NCBI GenBank assembly: GCA_902475645.1 | Contig: CABSAH010000077.1 | Location: forward strand, 1-8,231 | Direction of reading: 5' to 3' | Source: an uncultured Christensenellaceae bacterium | Lineage (GTDB): Bacteria; Bacillota; Clostridia; Christensenellales; CAG-138 | Length of the DNA: 8,231 nt | Shown here: positions 1-6,103 of the stretch, in pieces | Layout: every line of letters starts with the position of its first letter | How positions within the stretch are numbered: position 1 is the first letter of the stretch | The notes under the pieces: model-generated | Told to the model about the DNA's origin: nothing | Database searches by the model: none | Seen by the model: only the letters and a program-made list of their open reading frames with translations | Program-made: the position numbers and the translations under genes

Positions 1-913
1 TGTTATGGGACGCCATAAGCGCGTTTTTAAGCACAATTTGGTCTATCTTATCCGCATAAAGCTGCTGCGTGGCAAACATATCAACATAGCCGTAGCCAAG
101 CGCCGTTCCCTTGCGCGGGAAAAGCGCGGTTATTACGAACGGGTATTCGCCGTGGGCATAGTAGCCTTCCGGCTTAACAATGCGGCTGTCCTCCAGCATC
201 CTGTGCCCGGCAAGGCGCGCCATATGCACGCGGAAGCGCCCCGTTTCATTATCGTATTCCCTTTCCCAGCATTCAAGCATCAGTATCCGCTCGTCGCTGC
301 CGCGGCCAAGGTGCGCGTCGCCCTGCGGCAATATGGCTGTTGCGTCCGCCTTCAGCCTGCCGTAATCGTCGGGATAGCGGCTTTTGAACCATTCCTTGGG
401 GTATGGGGCGAATTTGAACACCGCGCGCGAATCCTGAATATCGCTGCAAAGCGGGTCTACCATAATGTTGTGCGCGTCCGCATGGCGCAAAAAGGCCCCG
501 CCCAAGCCGCCGTCCGCATGGGGGTCAAAGCCCGTTTCCTGCACCATGTAGCCGCCTATCAGCAAATCGTGCAGCAGCTTTGCGTATTCCCCCTCGTAAT
601 GGCAGCGGCGGTGGTTTTCGCCCAATATCTGCGTAAGCGCCCGCGCCGCGCGCTCGTTGGCGGGGTCGTCCGCGGTAACTATGGCCTCCGGCAGCTGGTC
701 CATCAGGTCGGCGCGTATGTTCTCTATTGTGGATTGCAGCACGGGCGTTACCGGGCGCGGCTCCCTGCGGTCGCTGTTTGGAACGTCGTGCCAATGCTCG
801 CCCATATAAAGCCTTTCGCAGCGTTCAAGCCTTTGCCACTCGCCCGCATACGCCTGACGGAATTCGTCAAACAGCGCGTATATGCGCTCTATCCTTGCTT
901 CGTCCTGTTTCAT
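1..913 (-). CDS. Phage portal protein, N-terminal part (runs off window)
   Basis: The reading frame is open from an ATG at 913-911 to the window edge, giving 304 codons with no stop, so the gene is partial at its 3' end. The start follows AAAGGAAG at a suitable distance. The protein begins MKQDEARIERIYALFDEF. It contains a conserved-looking stretch around residues 60-85 (QSTIENIRADLMDQLPEAIV), then GGYMVQETGFDPH and, near the window edge, GYGYVDMFATQQLYADKIDQ. This pattern resembles P22-like portal proteins, which form the dodecameric ring at the capsid vertex through which terminase pumps DNA. Its place 29 bp downstream of the large terminase gene, on the same strand, is the standard packaging-module order and supports the call. 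The P22-like subfamily is inferred from recognition of the sequence; portal as such is fairly secure. Confidence 0.85.
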   Translation of the reverse strand, partial: MKQDEARIERIYALFDEFRQAYAGEWQRLERCERLYMGEHWHDVPNSDRREPRPVTPVLQSTIENIRADLMDQLPEAIVTADDPANERAARALTQILGENHRRCHYEGEYAKLLHDLLIGGYMVQETGFDPHADGGLGGAFLRHADAHNIMVDPLCSDIQDSRAVFKFAPYPKEWFKSRYPDDYGRLKADATAILPQGDAHLGRGSDERILMLECWEREYDNETGRFRVHMARLAGHRMLEDSRIVKPEGYYAHGEYPFVITALFPRKGTALGYGYVDMFATQQLYADKIDQIVLKNALMASHN

Positions 914-942
914 GTTTTCTTACTTCCTTTCGTTTTTTTAAT

Positions 943-2280
943 TTATTGGTTCATAAAGCTTTTTACGGGCGCGGCGCCGCTTAAAGGATTATACGCGCGG
1001 CGCTTTGGCGGCTCTTTGGCGCTGCTCCTTGCCGGGCGGGACATAAGGGCGTATCTCAATGCCTCGGGCGCGTGATCCTCGCCGTCCGCCGCATCCTCGC
1101 GGTTGTTTGGGCTGTACATAAGCATGGGCAGCGTGCGTATAAGGTTTTCGCAGCAGTCAAACGCCTGCCACATGGGTGCGCCGTCCGCGCCGTCCGCCAT
1201 ATATGCGCGCACCCTTTGCCAGCCCGCTATGCGCGCATTGTCCGCGCTTACAAGCGGCACCCCCGCCTTTGCGAAAAGCTCCGCTATGCTTTCGCCCTCA
1301 AAGCCGTCGCCCTTTAATATTGCGCCCCGCTTCTGCCACATATCGGGGCTTGCCACGGTGTAGCTTATATCCTCGTCCCCGCTCAAATTCCGTATGCTTT
1401 CCGCCACCTGGTCCGCCCGCCGCTGACGGACGTATAATTCGCGGTAGGTATATATGCGCCCGTCGCCGTCCGCCGCATGCCACAGCACGCAGCATGGGTC
1501 GTTATAGCCCCAGTCCATGGAGCGGAACCTGCGCCACCAGCGCGGCAGCTCAAACGGGGCAACAACGTGCCTTTGCCGCGAAAATTCGCGGAAGTATTGC
1601 CCCGCCATTGCGTCCCAGTCGCCGTTAAGATGGGCGCGGCGCATATCCTCCGGCAGGCTTTCAAGCGAACGCAGATATTCGGGATTTGCGCTTAAAAGTA
1701 TCTCGTTATCGTATATGCTTGCGGGTATGAAGGCGTAATCCTCCGCACGCTCGCCGTTTTCCATGCGCCTGTCTATAAACAGCCGCTTGACCCATCCATG
1801 CCCAACGTTGCCGGGGTTGCAGGTGTAATACATCCTTGGCTTAAAGTCCCTGCGCGTGGTGCGGTTGCAGGTGGTTAAAAAGCGCATCTGCTCCTCGGTA
1901 AAATGCGTGGCCTCCTCCATGCCTATAACGTCGTATTCCTGCCCCTGATATTGATAAACGTCGTTCGCCCCGTCGCAATAGCCAAGCTTTAGGCGGCTGC
2001 CGTTGGGGAAGCGGAACACCCTTTCCGTGGCGTTGTATACCGCCGCGTGGCCAAGCTCCTTCAGCAGCGGTATAACGTGGTTTTCCCTAAGCTCCGGCAA
2101 TGTGCGCCTGAGCAGCAGGCAGTTAAGCCCCTTGTAGCATAGGCAAAGCAGCACAAGCTTCCTGCGCATGGCCCAGCTTTTGCCGCCGCCGCGCGCCCCG
2201 CCGTATGCCGTATGCGCCGCGGTTGAGGCGAAGAACTCCGCCTGCCGCGGGTTCGGCTTGCCGTATAGCGTCAGCTCCAT
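943..2280 (-). CDS. terL: Phage terminase large subunit (ATPase and nuclease)
   Basis: A 445-residue protein of typical TerL length. It drives ATP-dependent DNA translocation into the procapsid and cuts the packaged concatemer. Visible motifs are a Walker A loop GGARGGGKS at 27-35, Walker B YDVIGMEEA at about 116-124 with the catalytic glutamate, and a coupling-motif-like TCNPGN at 153-158. The C-terminal RNase H-fold nuclease shows SMDWGYND (first acidic residue D256), PDMW (D313), and EDHAPEALRYAL at 401-412, typical of the last acidic motif. The start ATG lies inside the upstream gene, sharing 10 bp with its end. No strong ribosome binding site precedes it, so translation is probably coupled to that gene. 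The portal gene follows after 29 bp. The protein looks intact. Confidence 0.95.
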   Translation of the reverse strand: MELTLYGKPNPRQAEFFASTAAHTAYGGARGGGKSWAMRRKLVLLCLCYKGLNCLLLRRTLPELRENHVIPLLKELGHAAVYNATERVFRFPNGSRLKLGYCDGANDVYQYQGQEYDVIGMEEATHFTEEQMRFLTTCNRTTRRDFKPRMYYTCNPGNVGHGWVKRLFIDRRMENGERAEDYAFIPASIYDNEILLSANPEYLRSLESLPEDMRRAHLNGDWDAMAGQYFREFSRQRHVVAPFELPRWWRRFRSMDWGYNDPCCVLWHAADGDGRIYTYRELYVRQRRADQVAESIRNLSGDEDISYTVASPDMWQKRGAILKGDGFEGESIAELFAKAGVPLVSADNARIAGWQRVRAYMADGADGAPMWQAFDCCENLIRTLPMLMYSPNNREDAADGEDHAPEALRYALMSRPARSSAKEPPKRRAYNPLSGAAPVKSFMNQ

Positions 2281-2840
2281 TGCCGCTGCCCCGCGCCGTA
2301 TGCCGCGCTTGAACCATACAGCCTGAACGCAATAAGCCCTATCAGCCTGCGCCTGTGGCGGGCGATTGTGCTGCGGTCGTAGCCCAGCGCATCCGCAATG
2401 TCCGCATCGCTCATGTTCTGTTCGTAATATTGCTTCAGTATGCCGAAAAACGGATCGGCCTCCAGTGCCCTCAGCGCGCTGTTCATCTTTTTCAGCTCGT
2501 ATCTGTCCGCGCTTATGCGCTGGCGCAGCATGCTCAGCTGCACCTCGTGCACCTCCTCGGGGCTAAGGCGCATACCCGGGCTTATAAGGCTAACCATCGA
2601 GGCATCGTGCTGCCTAAGCGCCGCTATGCCCTTTTCCTTCAGCTCGCTGTATTCCCGCCGTGAATCTTCAAGCCTGCCCTTAACCATGTTAAGCTGCCTG
2701 AGCCGCTGCTCCGCGCTGTGTACGGCGGCCTTCTCCGCAAAGGATTTTCCGCGCCGCTCCGCGCGGCCCGCCGTACTGACTGCCGCCATGCCCGCAAGCA
2801 TGCCGTTTTCAATGTATCTGTCCCTCTGTTCCGTCAGCAT
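2271..2840 (-). CDS. Coiled-coil/helix-turn-helix phage protein at the small-terminase position
   Basis: The 189-residue protein starts at the ATG at 2840-2838, because AAGGAG lies 8 nt upstream. A TTG nine codons further upstream is open, but it would place that ribosome binding site inside the gene. Residues 40-125 are charged and heptad-like, suggesting a coiled coil. Residues 132-172 form a helix-turn-helix resembling sigma region 4 and ArpU/RinA/DUF1492-type proteins, with SDADIADALGYDRSTIARHR at 144-163. The tail after residue 175 is Gly/Ala/Gln-rich. It is the first gene of the operon and overlaps terL by 10 bp (ATGGAGCTGA), the place where terS usually sits. It could be the small terminase subunit, which binds pac/cos DNA, or a late-gene regulator of the ArpU type. 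The sequence does not decide between them. Confidence 0.8.
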   Translation of the reverse strand: MLTEQRDRYIENGMLAGMAAVSTAGRAERRGKSFAEKAAVHSAEQRLRQLNMVKGRLEDSRREYSELKEKGIAALRQHDASMVSLISPGMRLSPEEVHEVQLSMLRQRISADRYELKKMNSALRALEADPFFGILKQYYEQNMSDADIADALGYDRSTIARHRRRLIGLIAFRLYGSSAAYGAGQRQWS

Positions 2841-2899
2841 GATATCTTCTCCTTCCGTAATCAACAACCATATTTTCAGAACGTCTGTTTGCCTCGATG

Positions 2900-2936
2900 T
2901 GCAGCCATGATACCATCAGAACATTTGTTCCGTCAA
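2900..2936 (-). promoter_or_regulatory. Promoter of the packaging operon
   Basis: On the minus strand TTGACG (2936-2931) is followed by an 18-bp spacer and TATCAT (2912-2907), with an extended -10 TGG directly before it. Transcription would start near 2900, about 60 nt before the first gene. The match is good (5 of 6 at both boxes plus TGn). It is the only strong candidate seen between the repeat belt and the first phage gene. Confidence 0.7.
2919..2930 (-). promoter_or_regulatory. LexA/DinR-like operator (SOS box) inside the promoter spacer
   Basis: The sequence GAACAAATGTTC (minus strand) is an exact GAAC-N4-GTTC dyad. It fits 12 of 14 positions of the Gram-positive SOS consensus CGAACRNRYGTTYC. 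It lies wholly between the -35 and -10 boxes of the packaging promoter, where a bound repressor would block RNA polymerase. Binding by LexA is an inference: the site is seen, the regulator is not in the window. Confidence 0.6.
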
Positions 2937-2962
2937 CCGCGATTTTGCGCAAAGCAAAGCAC

Positions 2963-2982
2963 CGGTACATAAATCTGTACCG
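2963..2982. promoter_or_regulatory. Perfect dyad CGGTACA-N6-TGTACCG upstream of the packaging promoter
   Basis: Two perfect 7-bp arms are separated by TAAATC. The centre is about 72 bp upstream of the predicted transcription start, which suits an activator or an auxiliary operator. No matching regulator is encoded here, so the function is unknown. It is too short and too far from any gene end to be a likely terminator. Confidence 0.4.
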
Positions 2983-3182
2983 ATTTTGGCAAAGCTGCAC
3001 AATCCGCTTATTCATTTTCTTAATTCAATCTACCTTGGGGCATACCGAACAAAAAAGGAAAGGACAAGAAAAACAATGGCGAAGCACGGAGGGAGTAAAA
3101 ATAAACTTGCAGATCTTTGTTTGTTTCAACCCCTCAGTTAAACGGACTCCCTCAGTCAAACCTTCGGTTTGCCACGCTTCAA
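2983..3182. other. Gene-free stretch with fragments of intergenic repeats
   Basis: No convincing gene lies here. Positions 3084-3100 (CACGGAGGGAGTAAAAATA) match the end of the B repeat described below, and 3130-3182 holds two cut-down A-type units. One is CCCCTCAGTTAAACGG. The other is CTCCCTCAGTCAAACC followed by TTCGGTTTG, which forms a CAAACC-TTC-GGTTTG hairpin. The plus-strand ATG at 3076 opens only 21 codons and is built mostly from repeat sequence. Confidence 0.5.
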
Positions 3183-3372
3183 CCCCTCAGTCGCCATGCG
3201 GCGACAGCTCCCCGTCCGGGGAGCCTTTTGTCGTTGTGCAACCACCGCACAAAAGCTGTCCCCGCGAGTTATTCCCCCTCAGTCACGGCTTACGCCGTGC
3301 CAGCTCCCCCGCAAGCGGTGGAGCCTTTTGGTTTGTGCAACCACCGCCCAAAAGCTGTCCCCGTTTACGGGG
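3183..3372 (+). repeat. Two direct copies of an A-type hairpin repeat (about 95 bp each)
   Basis: Copy 1 is 3183-3274 and copy 2 is 3275-3372. Each runs CCCCTCAGTC, hairpin, CAGCTCCCC, hairpin, GAGCCTTTTG, then a conserved GTGCAACCACCGC inside a third stem, and ends AAAAGCTGTCCCCG. In copy 1 the stems are TCGCC/GGCGA, GCTCCCC/GGGGAGC and CTTTTGT/ACAAAAG. In copy 2 they are CACGGC/GCCGTG, GCTCC(C)CCG/CGG(T)GGAGC and CTTTTGG/CCAAAAG. The stem sequences differ between copies but pairing is kept. Copy 2 closes with a CCCCG-TTTA-CGGGG hairpin at 3359-3372. This is a REP/BIME-like intergenic repeat, not a gene. Confidence 0.75.
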
Positions 3373-3376
3373 AAAG

Positions 3377-3542
3377 TGGCACGAAGTGCCGAAAGGGGTG
3401 TATCTCGGTTGTGGCTTTTGCGGAGCAAAAGACGGAGGGAGTTAAAACAAGCCATGCCGAAAAGGGAACGTCTTAGAGGTGGCTTTTGCGCAGCAAAAGA
3501 CGGAGGGAGTAAAAATTAGCCGTGCCGAAAAGCGTGCGGCTC
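3377..3542 (+). repeat. Tandem B-type hairpin repeat (two full units plus a partial one)
   Basis: Full units of about 66 bp start at 3411 and 3479. Each runs GTGGCTTTTGC, a 3-nt loop, GCAAAAGACGGAGGGAGT, an AAAA-rich joint, then AGCC(A/G)TGCCGAAAAG. The stem CTTTTGC/GCAAAAG has loop GGA in unit 1 and GCA in unit 2. A partial unit at 3377-3410 contains a GGCAC-GAA-GTGCC hairpin and GCCGAAAGGGG. The same unit occurs inverted at 8033-8156. Confidence 0.75.
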
Positions 3543-3544
3543 AA

Positions 3545-3586
3545 TTCCGCATTCCCCGTTCCGCATTCCCCATTCCGCATTCCGCA
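3545..3586 (+). repeat. Six tandem copies of a 7-bp unit TTCCSCR
   Basis: The units read TTCCGCA, TTCCCCG, TTCCGCA, TTCCCCA, TTCCGCA, TTCCGCA without interruption. It is a short tandem repeat directly after the last B unit. No coding or promoter role is visible. From 3587 to 3633 only a decayed A-like piece (CCCCCTCAACTCATCCCTCAG) is seen. Confidence 0.75.
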
Positions 3587-3632
3587 TTATAATCCCCCTC
3601 AACTCATCCCTCAGCCGCTTTTTCGCAACGCC

Positions 3633-3658
3633 AAAAGGGACGGATAATCCGTCCCTTT
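3633..3658 (-). terminator. Hairpin terminator of groESL
   Basis: A perfect 11-bp stem, AAAGGGACGGA paired with TCCGTCCCTTT, has a 3-nt loop. It lies 36 bp past the groEL stop. On the minus strand the stem ends in TTTT, a short U-run partly within the stem, so termination may be imperfect. Confidence 0.65.
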
Positions 3659-3693
3659 GTATTGCTTGTGTCAGATTGGGTTTAGGGCTGTGC

Positions 3694-5325
3694 TTAGTAC
3701 ATGCCGCCCATTCCGCCGGCGCCGGGTGCGGCGGCCGCGGGCTCGGGCGCGGGAATGTCGCACACGAGGCTTTCGGTGGTCAGTACCATGGCCGCTATGC
3801 TGGCCGCGTTCTGCAGCGCGCTGCGGGTGACCTTGGTGGGGTCTATTATGCCGCGGTCGGTCATCACGCCGTATTCGTCAAGCTTGGCGTCGTAGCCGTA
3901 GCCGGCCTTCTTGGAGCGCTTGATGTTTTCAACCACAACGCTGCCGTCCACGCCCGCATTGACGGCAATCTGGCGCACGGGCTCTTCAAGCGCGCGCAGC
4001 ACTATGTTTATGCCGGTCTTGTAATCGCCTTCGGCCTTGGCCGCAAGCGCCTTGACGGCGGGTATAACGTTGAGCAGGGCTACGCCGCCGCCCGGGACAA
4101 TACCCTCTTCAACCGCGGCACGGGTAGCGTTGAGCGCGTCCTCAATGCGCAGCTTGAATTCCTTCATCTCCACCTCTGTGGCTGCGCCGACGGCTATGAC
4201 CGCCACGCCGCCCGCCAGCTTTGCAAGGCGCTCCTGAAGCTTTTCCTTGTCGTATTCGCTGGTGGTTTCCTCTATCTGGGAACGGATGGAGCTGATGCGG
4301 GCCTTGATTTCGCTGGGGTCGCCCGCGCCTTCAACTATGGTGGTGTTTTCCTTGTCCACCTTCACCTGACGGGCGGTACCGAGCTGGTCAACGGTGGTTT
4401 CCTTAAGCTCCATGCCAAGCTCTTCGCTTATTACCTGGCCGCCGGTAAGCACGGCTATATCCTGAAGCATGGCCTTACGCCTGTCGCCAAAGCCGGGAGC
4501 CTTGACCGCAACGCAGGTGAACGTGCCGCGCAGCTTGTTGACAACCAGCGTGGCAAGGGCTTCGCCCTCAACATCCTCGGCAATTATCAAAAGCTTCCTG
4601 CCCTGCTGCACAACGGCTTCCAGAACCGGCAGTATCTCCTGAATGTTGCTTATCTTCTTTTCGGTAATGAGTATGTAGGGATTGTCAAGCACGGCTTCCA
4701 TTTTGTCGGTATCGGTCACCATGTAGGCGGAGGCATAGCCGCGATCGAACTGCATACCCTCAACAACGTTCAGCTCGGTCTTCATGGTCTTGGATTCCTC
4801 AATGGTTATAACGCCGTCGTTGCCGACCTTTTCCATAGCGTCGCTTATCAGCACGCCCACGGTTTCGTCGCCTGCGGAAATGCTGGCAACCTGGGTTATG
4901 GCCTGCTTATTCTCAACGGGCTTGGATATCTTCTTCAATCCCTCCACGGCCTCGTTCACGGCGGCCTCTATGCCGTGCCTTATGCCCATGGGGTTCGCGC
5001 CCGCGGCAACGTTCTTCATGCCCTCGCGCACTATGGCCTGCGCAAGCAGGGTGGCGGTGGTGGTGCCGTCGCCGGCAACGTCGTTGGTCTTGGTGGCAAC
5101 CTCGCGCACAAGCTGGGCGCCCATGTTTTCAAACGGATCCTCAAGCTCTATTTCCTTGGCTATGGTCACGCCGTCGTTGGTTATGAGCGGGGCGCCGTAT
5201 TTCTTTTCAAGCACCACGTTGCGGCCCTTGGGCCCAAGGGTTATTTTTACGGTATTCGCAAGCTGATTCATGCCGCCTTCAAGGGCGCGGCGGGCCTCTT
5301 CACCGTATTTAAGCTGCTTTGCCAT
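3694..5325 (-). CDS. groEL: Chaperonin GroEL (Hsp60, 60 kDa subunit)
   Basis: The 543-residue protein is full length for the family. It forms the double heptameric ring that encloses unfolded proteins and refolds them in an ATP-driven cycle with the GroES lid. Visible marks are the nucleotide-binding loop GDGTTTATLL from residue 85, the equatorial segment ITLGPKGRNVVLEKKYGAP near 28-46, and RIEDALNATRAAVEEGIVPGG with the catalytic aspartate equivalent to E. coli D398. The C-terminal run ends PTKVTRSALQNAASIAAMV followed by a Gly/Met tail GGMGGMY. The start is preceded by AGGAGG. It follows groES after 17 bp in one operon and so should share the CIRCE control upstream of groES. The sequence shows nothing unusual. 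Confidence 0.99.
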   Translation of the reverse strand: MAKQLKYGEEARRALEGGMNQLANTVKITLGPKGRNVVLEKKYGAPLITNDGVTIAKEIELEDPFENMGAQLVREVATKTNDVAGDGTTTATLLAQAIVREGMKNVAAGANPMGIRHGIEAAVNEAVEGLKKISKPVENKQAITQVASISAGDETVGVLISDAMEKVGNDGVITIEESKTMKTELNVVEGMQFDRGYASAYMVTDTDKMEAVLDNPYILITEKKISNIQEILPVLEAVVQQGRKLLIIAEDVEGEALATLVVNKLRGTFTCVAVKAPGFGDRRKAMLQDIAVLTGGQVISEELGMELKETTVDQLGTARQVKVDKENTTIVEGAGDPSEIKARISSIRSQIEETTSEYDKEKLQERLAKLAGGVAVIAVGAATEVEMKEFKLRIEDALNATRAAVEEGIVPGGGVALLNVIPAVKALAAKAEGDYKTGINIVLRALEEPVRQIAVNAGVDGSVVVENIKRSKKAGYGYDAKLDEYGVMTDRGIIDPTKVTRSALQNAASIAAMVLTTESLVCDIPAPEPAAAAPGAGGMGGMY

Positions 5326-5342
5326 TATTGATTTCCTCCTGA

Positions 5343-5627
5343 TTATTCAACTATCGCAAGTATATCGCTCTGGCGGACGATTATGAATTCCTCGCCGTCA
5401 AGCTTGACCTCTGTTCCGGCGTACTTGGAGAATATTACCTTGTCGCCGGCCTTAACATACATCTTAACCTCTTTGCCGTCTACCACGCCGCCGGGGCCAA
5501 CTGCTATAACCTCGCTCACAACGGGCTTTTCCTTAGCGCTGCCGGTAAGTATAATGCCGCTTTTGGTGGTTTCCTCCACCTCTGCGCTTTTCAGCACGAC
5601 CCTGTCGGCCAAGGGATTGAGTTTCAT
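5343..5627 (-). CDS. groES: Co-chaperonin GroES (Hsp10)
   Basis: The 94-residue protein matches the usual GroES length. Seven copies form the lid of the GroEL chamber. The N-terminus MKLNPLADRVVLK, the mobile loop around residues 18-33 (EETTKSGIILTGSAKE, contacting GroEL), the VGPG turn and GDKVIFSKYAGTEV are all typical. The ATG is preceded by AAGGAGG. It is the first gene of groES-groEL and is read from the promoter and CIRCE element directly upstream. Confidence 0.98.
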   Translation of the reverse strand: MKLNPLADRVVLKSAEVEETTKSGIILTGSAKEKPVVSEVIAVGPGGVVDGKEVKMYVKAGDKVIFSKYAGTEVKLDGEEFIIVRQSDILAIVE

Positions 5628-5673
5628 TGTTCAATGCCTCCTTATGTTATATCGATTGATTACGGTTTATTTG

Positions 5674-5700
5674 TTAGCACTCTGTTGTGTTGAGTGCTAA
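5674..5700. promoter_or_regulatory. CIRCE element (HrcA operator)
   Basis: A perfect TTAGCACTC-N9-GAGTGCTAA lies in the groES leader, just downstream of the predicted transcription start. HrcA binds this element and represses groESL. On heat stress or chaperonin depletion HrcA loses activity and the operon is released. hrcA itself is not in the window. Confidence 0.98.
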
Positions 5701-5705
5701 TCCAC

Positions 5706-5741
5706 ATTGGGTATAATACCCCAATGCCGCCGCCAATTCAA
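5706..5741 (-). promoter_or_regulatory. Sigma-A-type promoter of groESL
   Basis: On the minus strand TTGAAT (5741-5736), a 17-bp spacer and TATTAT (5718-5713) are followed within about 13 bp by the CIRCE element. This is the standard HrcA-controlled arrangement. The -10 box sits inside a CATTGGG-N8-CCCAATG dyad (5705-5726). Confidence 0.85.
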
Positions 5742-5811
5742 GGGCAATATTCATATTTCACAATTCCTTTCCATTTTTGCGAAAATGCCGCTTAAATGTT
5801 CGCATAAGTGA
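5742..5811. other. Spacer between groESL promoter and palindromic element
   Basis: No gene is seen. It holds a dyad TGCGAA-N15-TTCGCA (5778-5804) and, overlapping it, a small hairpin CATTTT-TGCG-AAAATG (5772-5787). Neither has an evident function. Confidence 0.3.
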
Positions 5812-6092
5812 TGTACCATCGGTTGATAAGAGCACACAAGCCCTAAAGGTTTGCTTTGGGGCACTCCTGCGTTCTCGTCGCTTGAATTACCTCCGGTAGT
5901 ACTGCGCTCCTCGGCCTTGGATTACCCTCAAAGCAATTCCTTTAGGGTCTTTGAGTTTTAGAAGCCAAAGAGTATGGCAGAGCAAGGAGGACGAATGCAG
6001 GAATACTGGATGTATTTCCAGTGAGGACGACACAGCTATGCCGTGCTATTTGGCTCCTAAAACCTTGTGTGTCCTTGTCAACCGATGGTATA
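5812..6092. mobile_element. MITE-like palindromic element with two long hairpins
   Basis: Terminal inverted repeats of 29 bp (5812-5840 and 6064-6092) match at 25 of 29 positions and share ACCATCGGTTGA and CACACAAG. There is no transposase gene, so it would be non-autonomous. The left half folds with CCCTAAAGG (5841-5849) against CCTTTAGGG (5939-5947) and GCTTTG against CAAAGC. The right half folds with GTTTTAG/CTAAAAC, AGCCAAA/TTTGGCT and a 9-bp stem with G-U pairs, about 26 bp in all with three 1x1 mismatches (5955-6063), topped by ACTGGA/TCCAGT. GAGGACGA occurs on both sides of the right internal loop. Related motifs occur in the left half on the other strand. No clear target duplication was seen. 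A structured RNA is an alternative reading. Confidence 0.6.
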
Positions 6093-6103
6093 GGTCTTTC
6101 AAA

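Noticed and set aside
5..1075. A 356-codon plus-strand open frame opposite the portal and terL end
   Set aside because: The minus strand encodes convincing portal and terminase proteins with proper ribosome binding sites; the plus frame has no such site or family resemblance.
2907..2918. Ten-base identity (CTGATGGTAT) between the terminase promoter and the mobile-element end near 6174
   Set aside because: Both are extended -10 regions, and such a short match with different flanks is likely chance or shared promoter function, not shared ancestry.
3076..3141. A 21-codon peptide (MAKHGGSKNK...) after a purine-rich sequence
   Set aside because: Most of it is B- and A-repeat sequence; no promoter of quality or conserved feature supports translation.
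2897..3519. Several plus-strand frames of 116-182 codons across the repeat belt
   Set aside because: They are made of hairpin repeats read through in different frames, with peptides such as NHRTKAVPA recurring from repeat to repeat and no good start signals.
3676..5331. A 551-codon open frame on the plus strand opposite groEL
   Set aside because: It is the antisense of an unmistakable groEL and arises from GC-biased third positions; its protein has an odd His/Tyr/Gly-rich composition and no recognisable domain.
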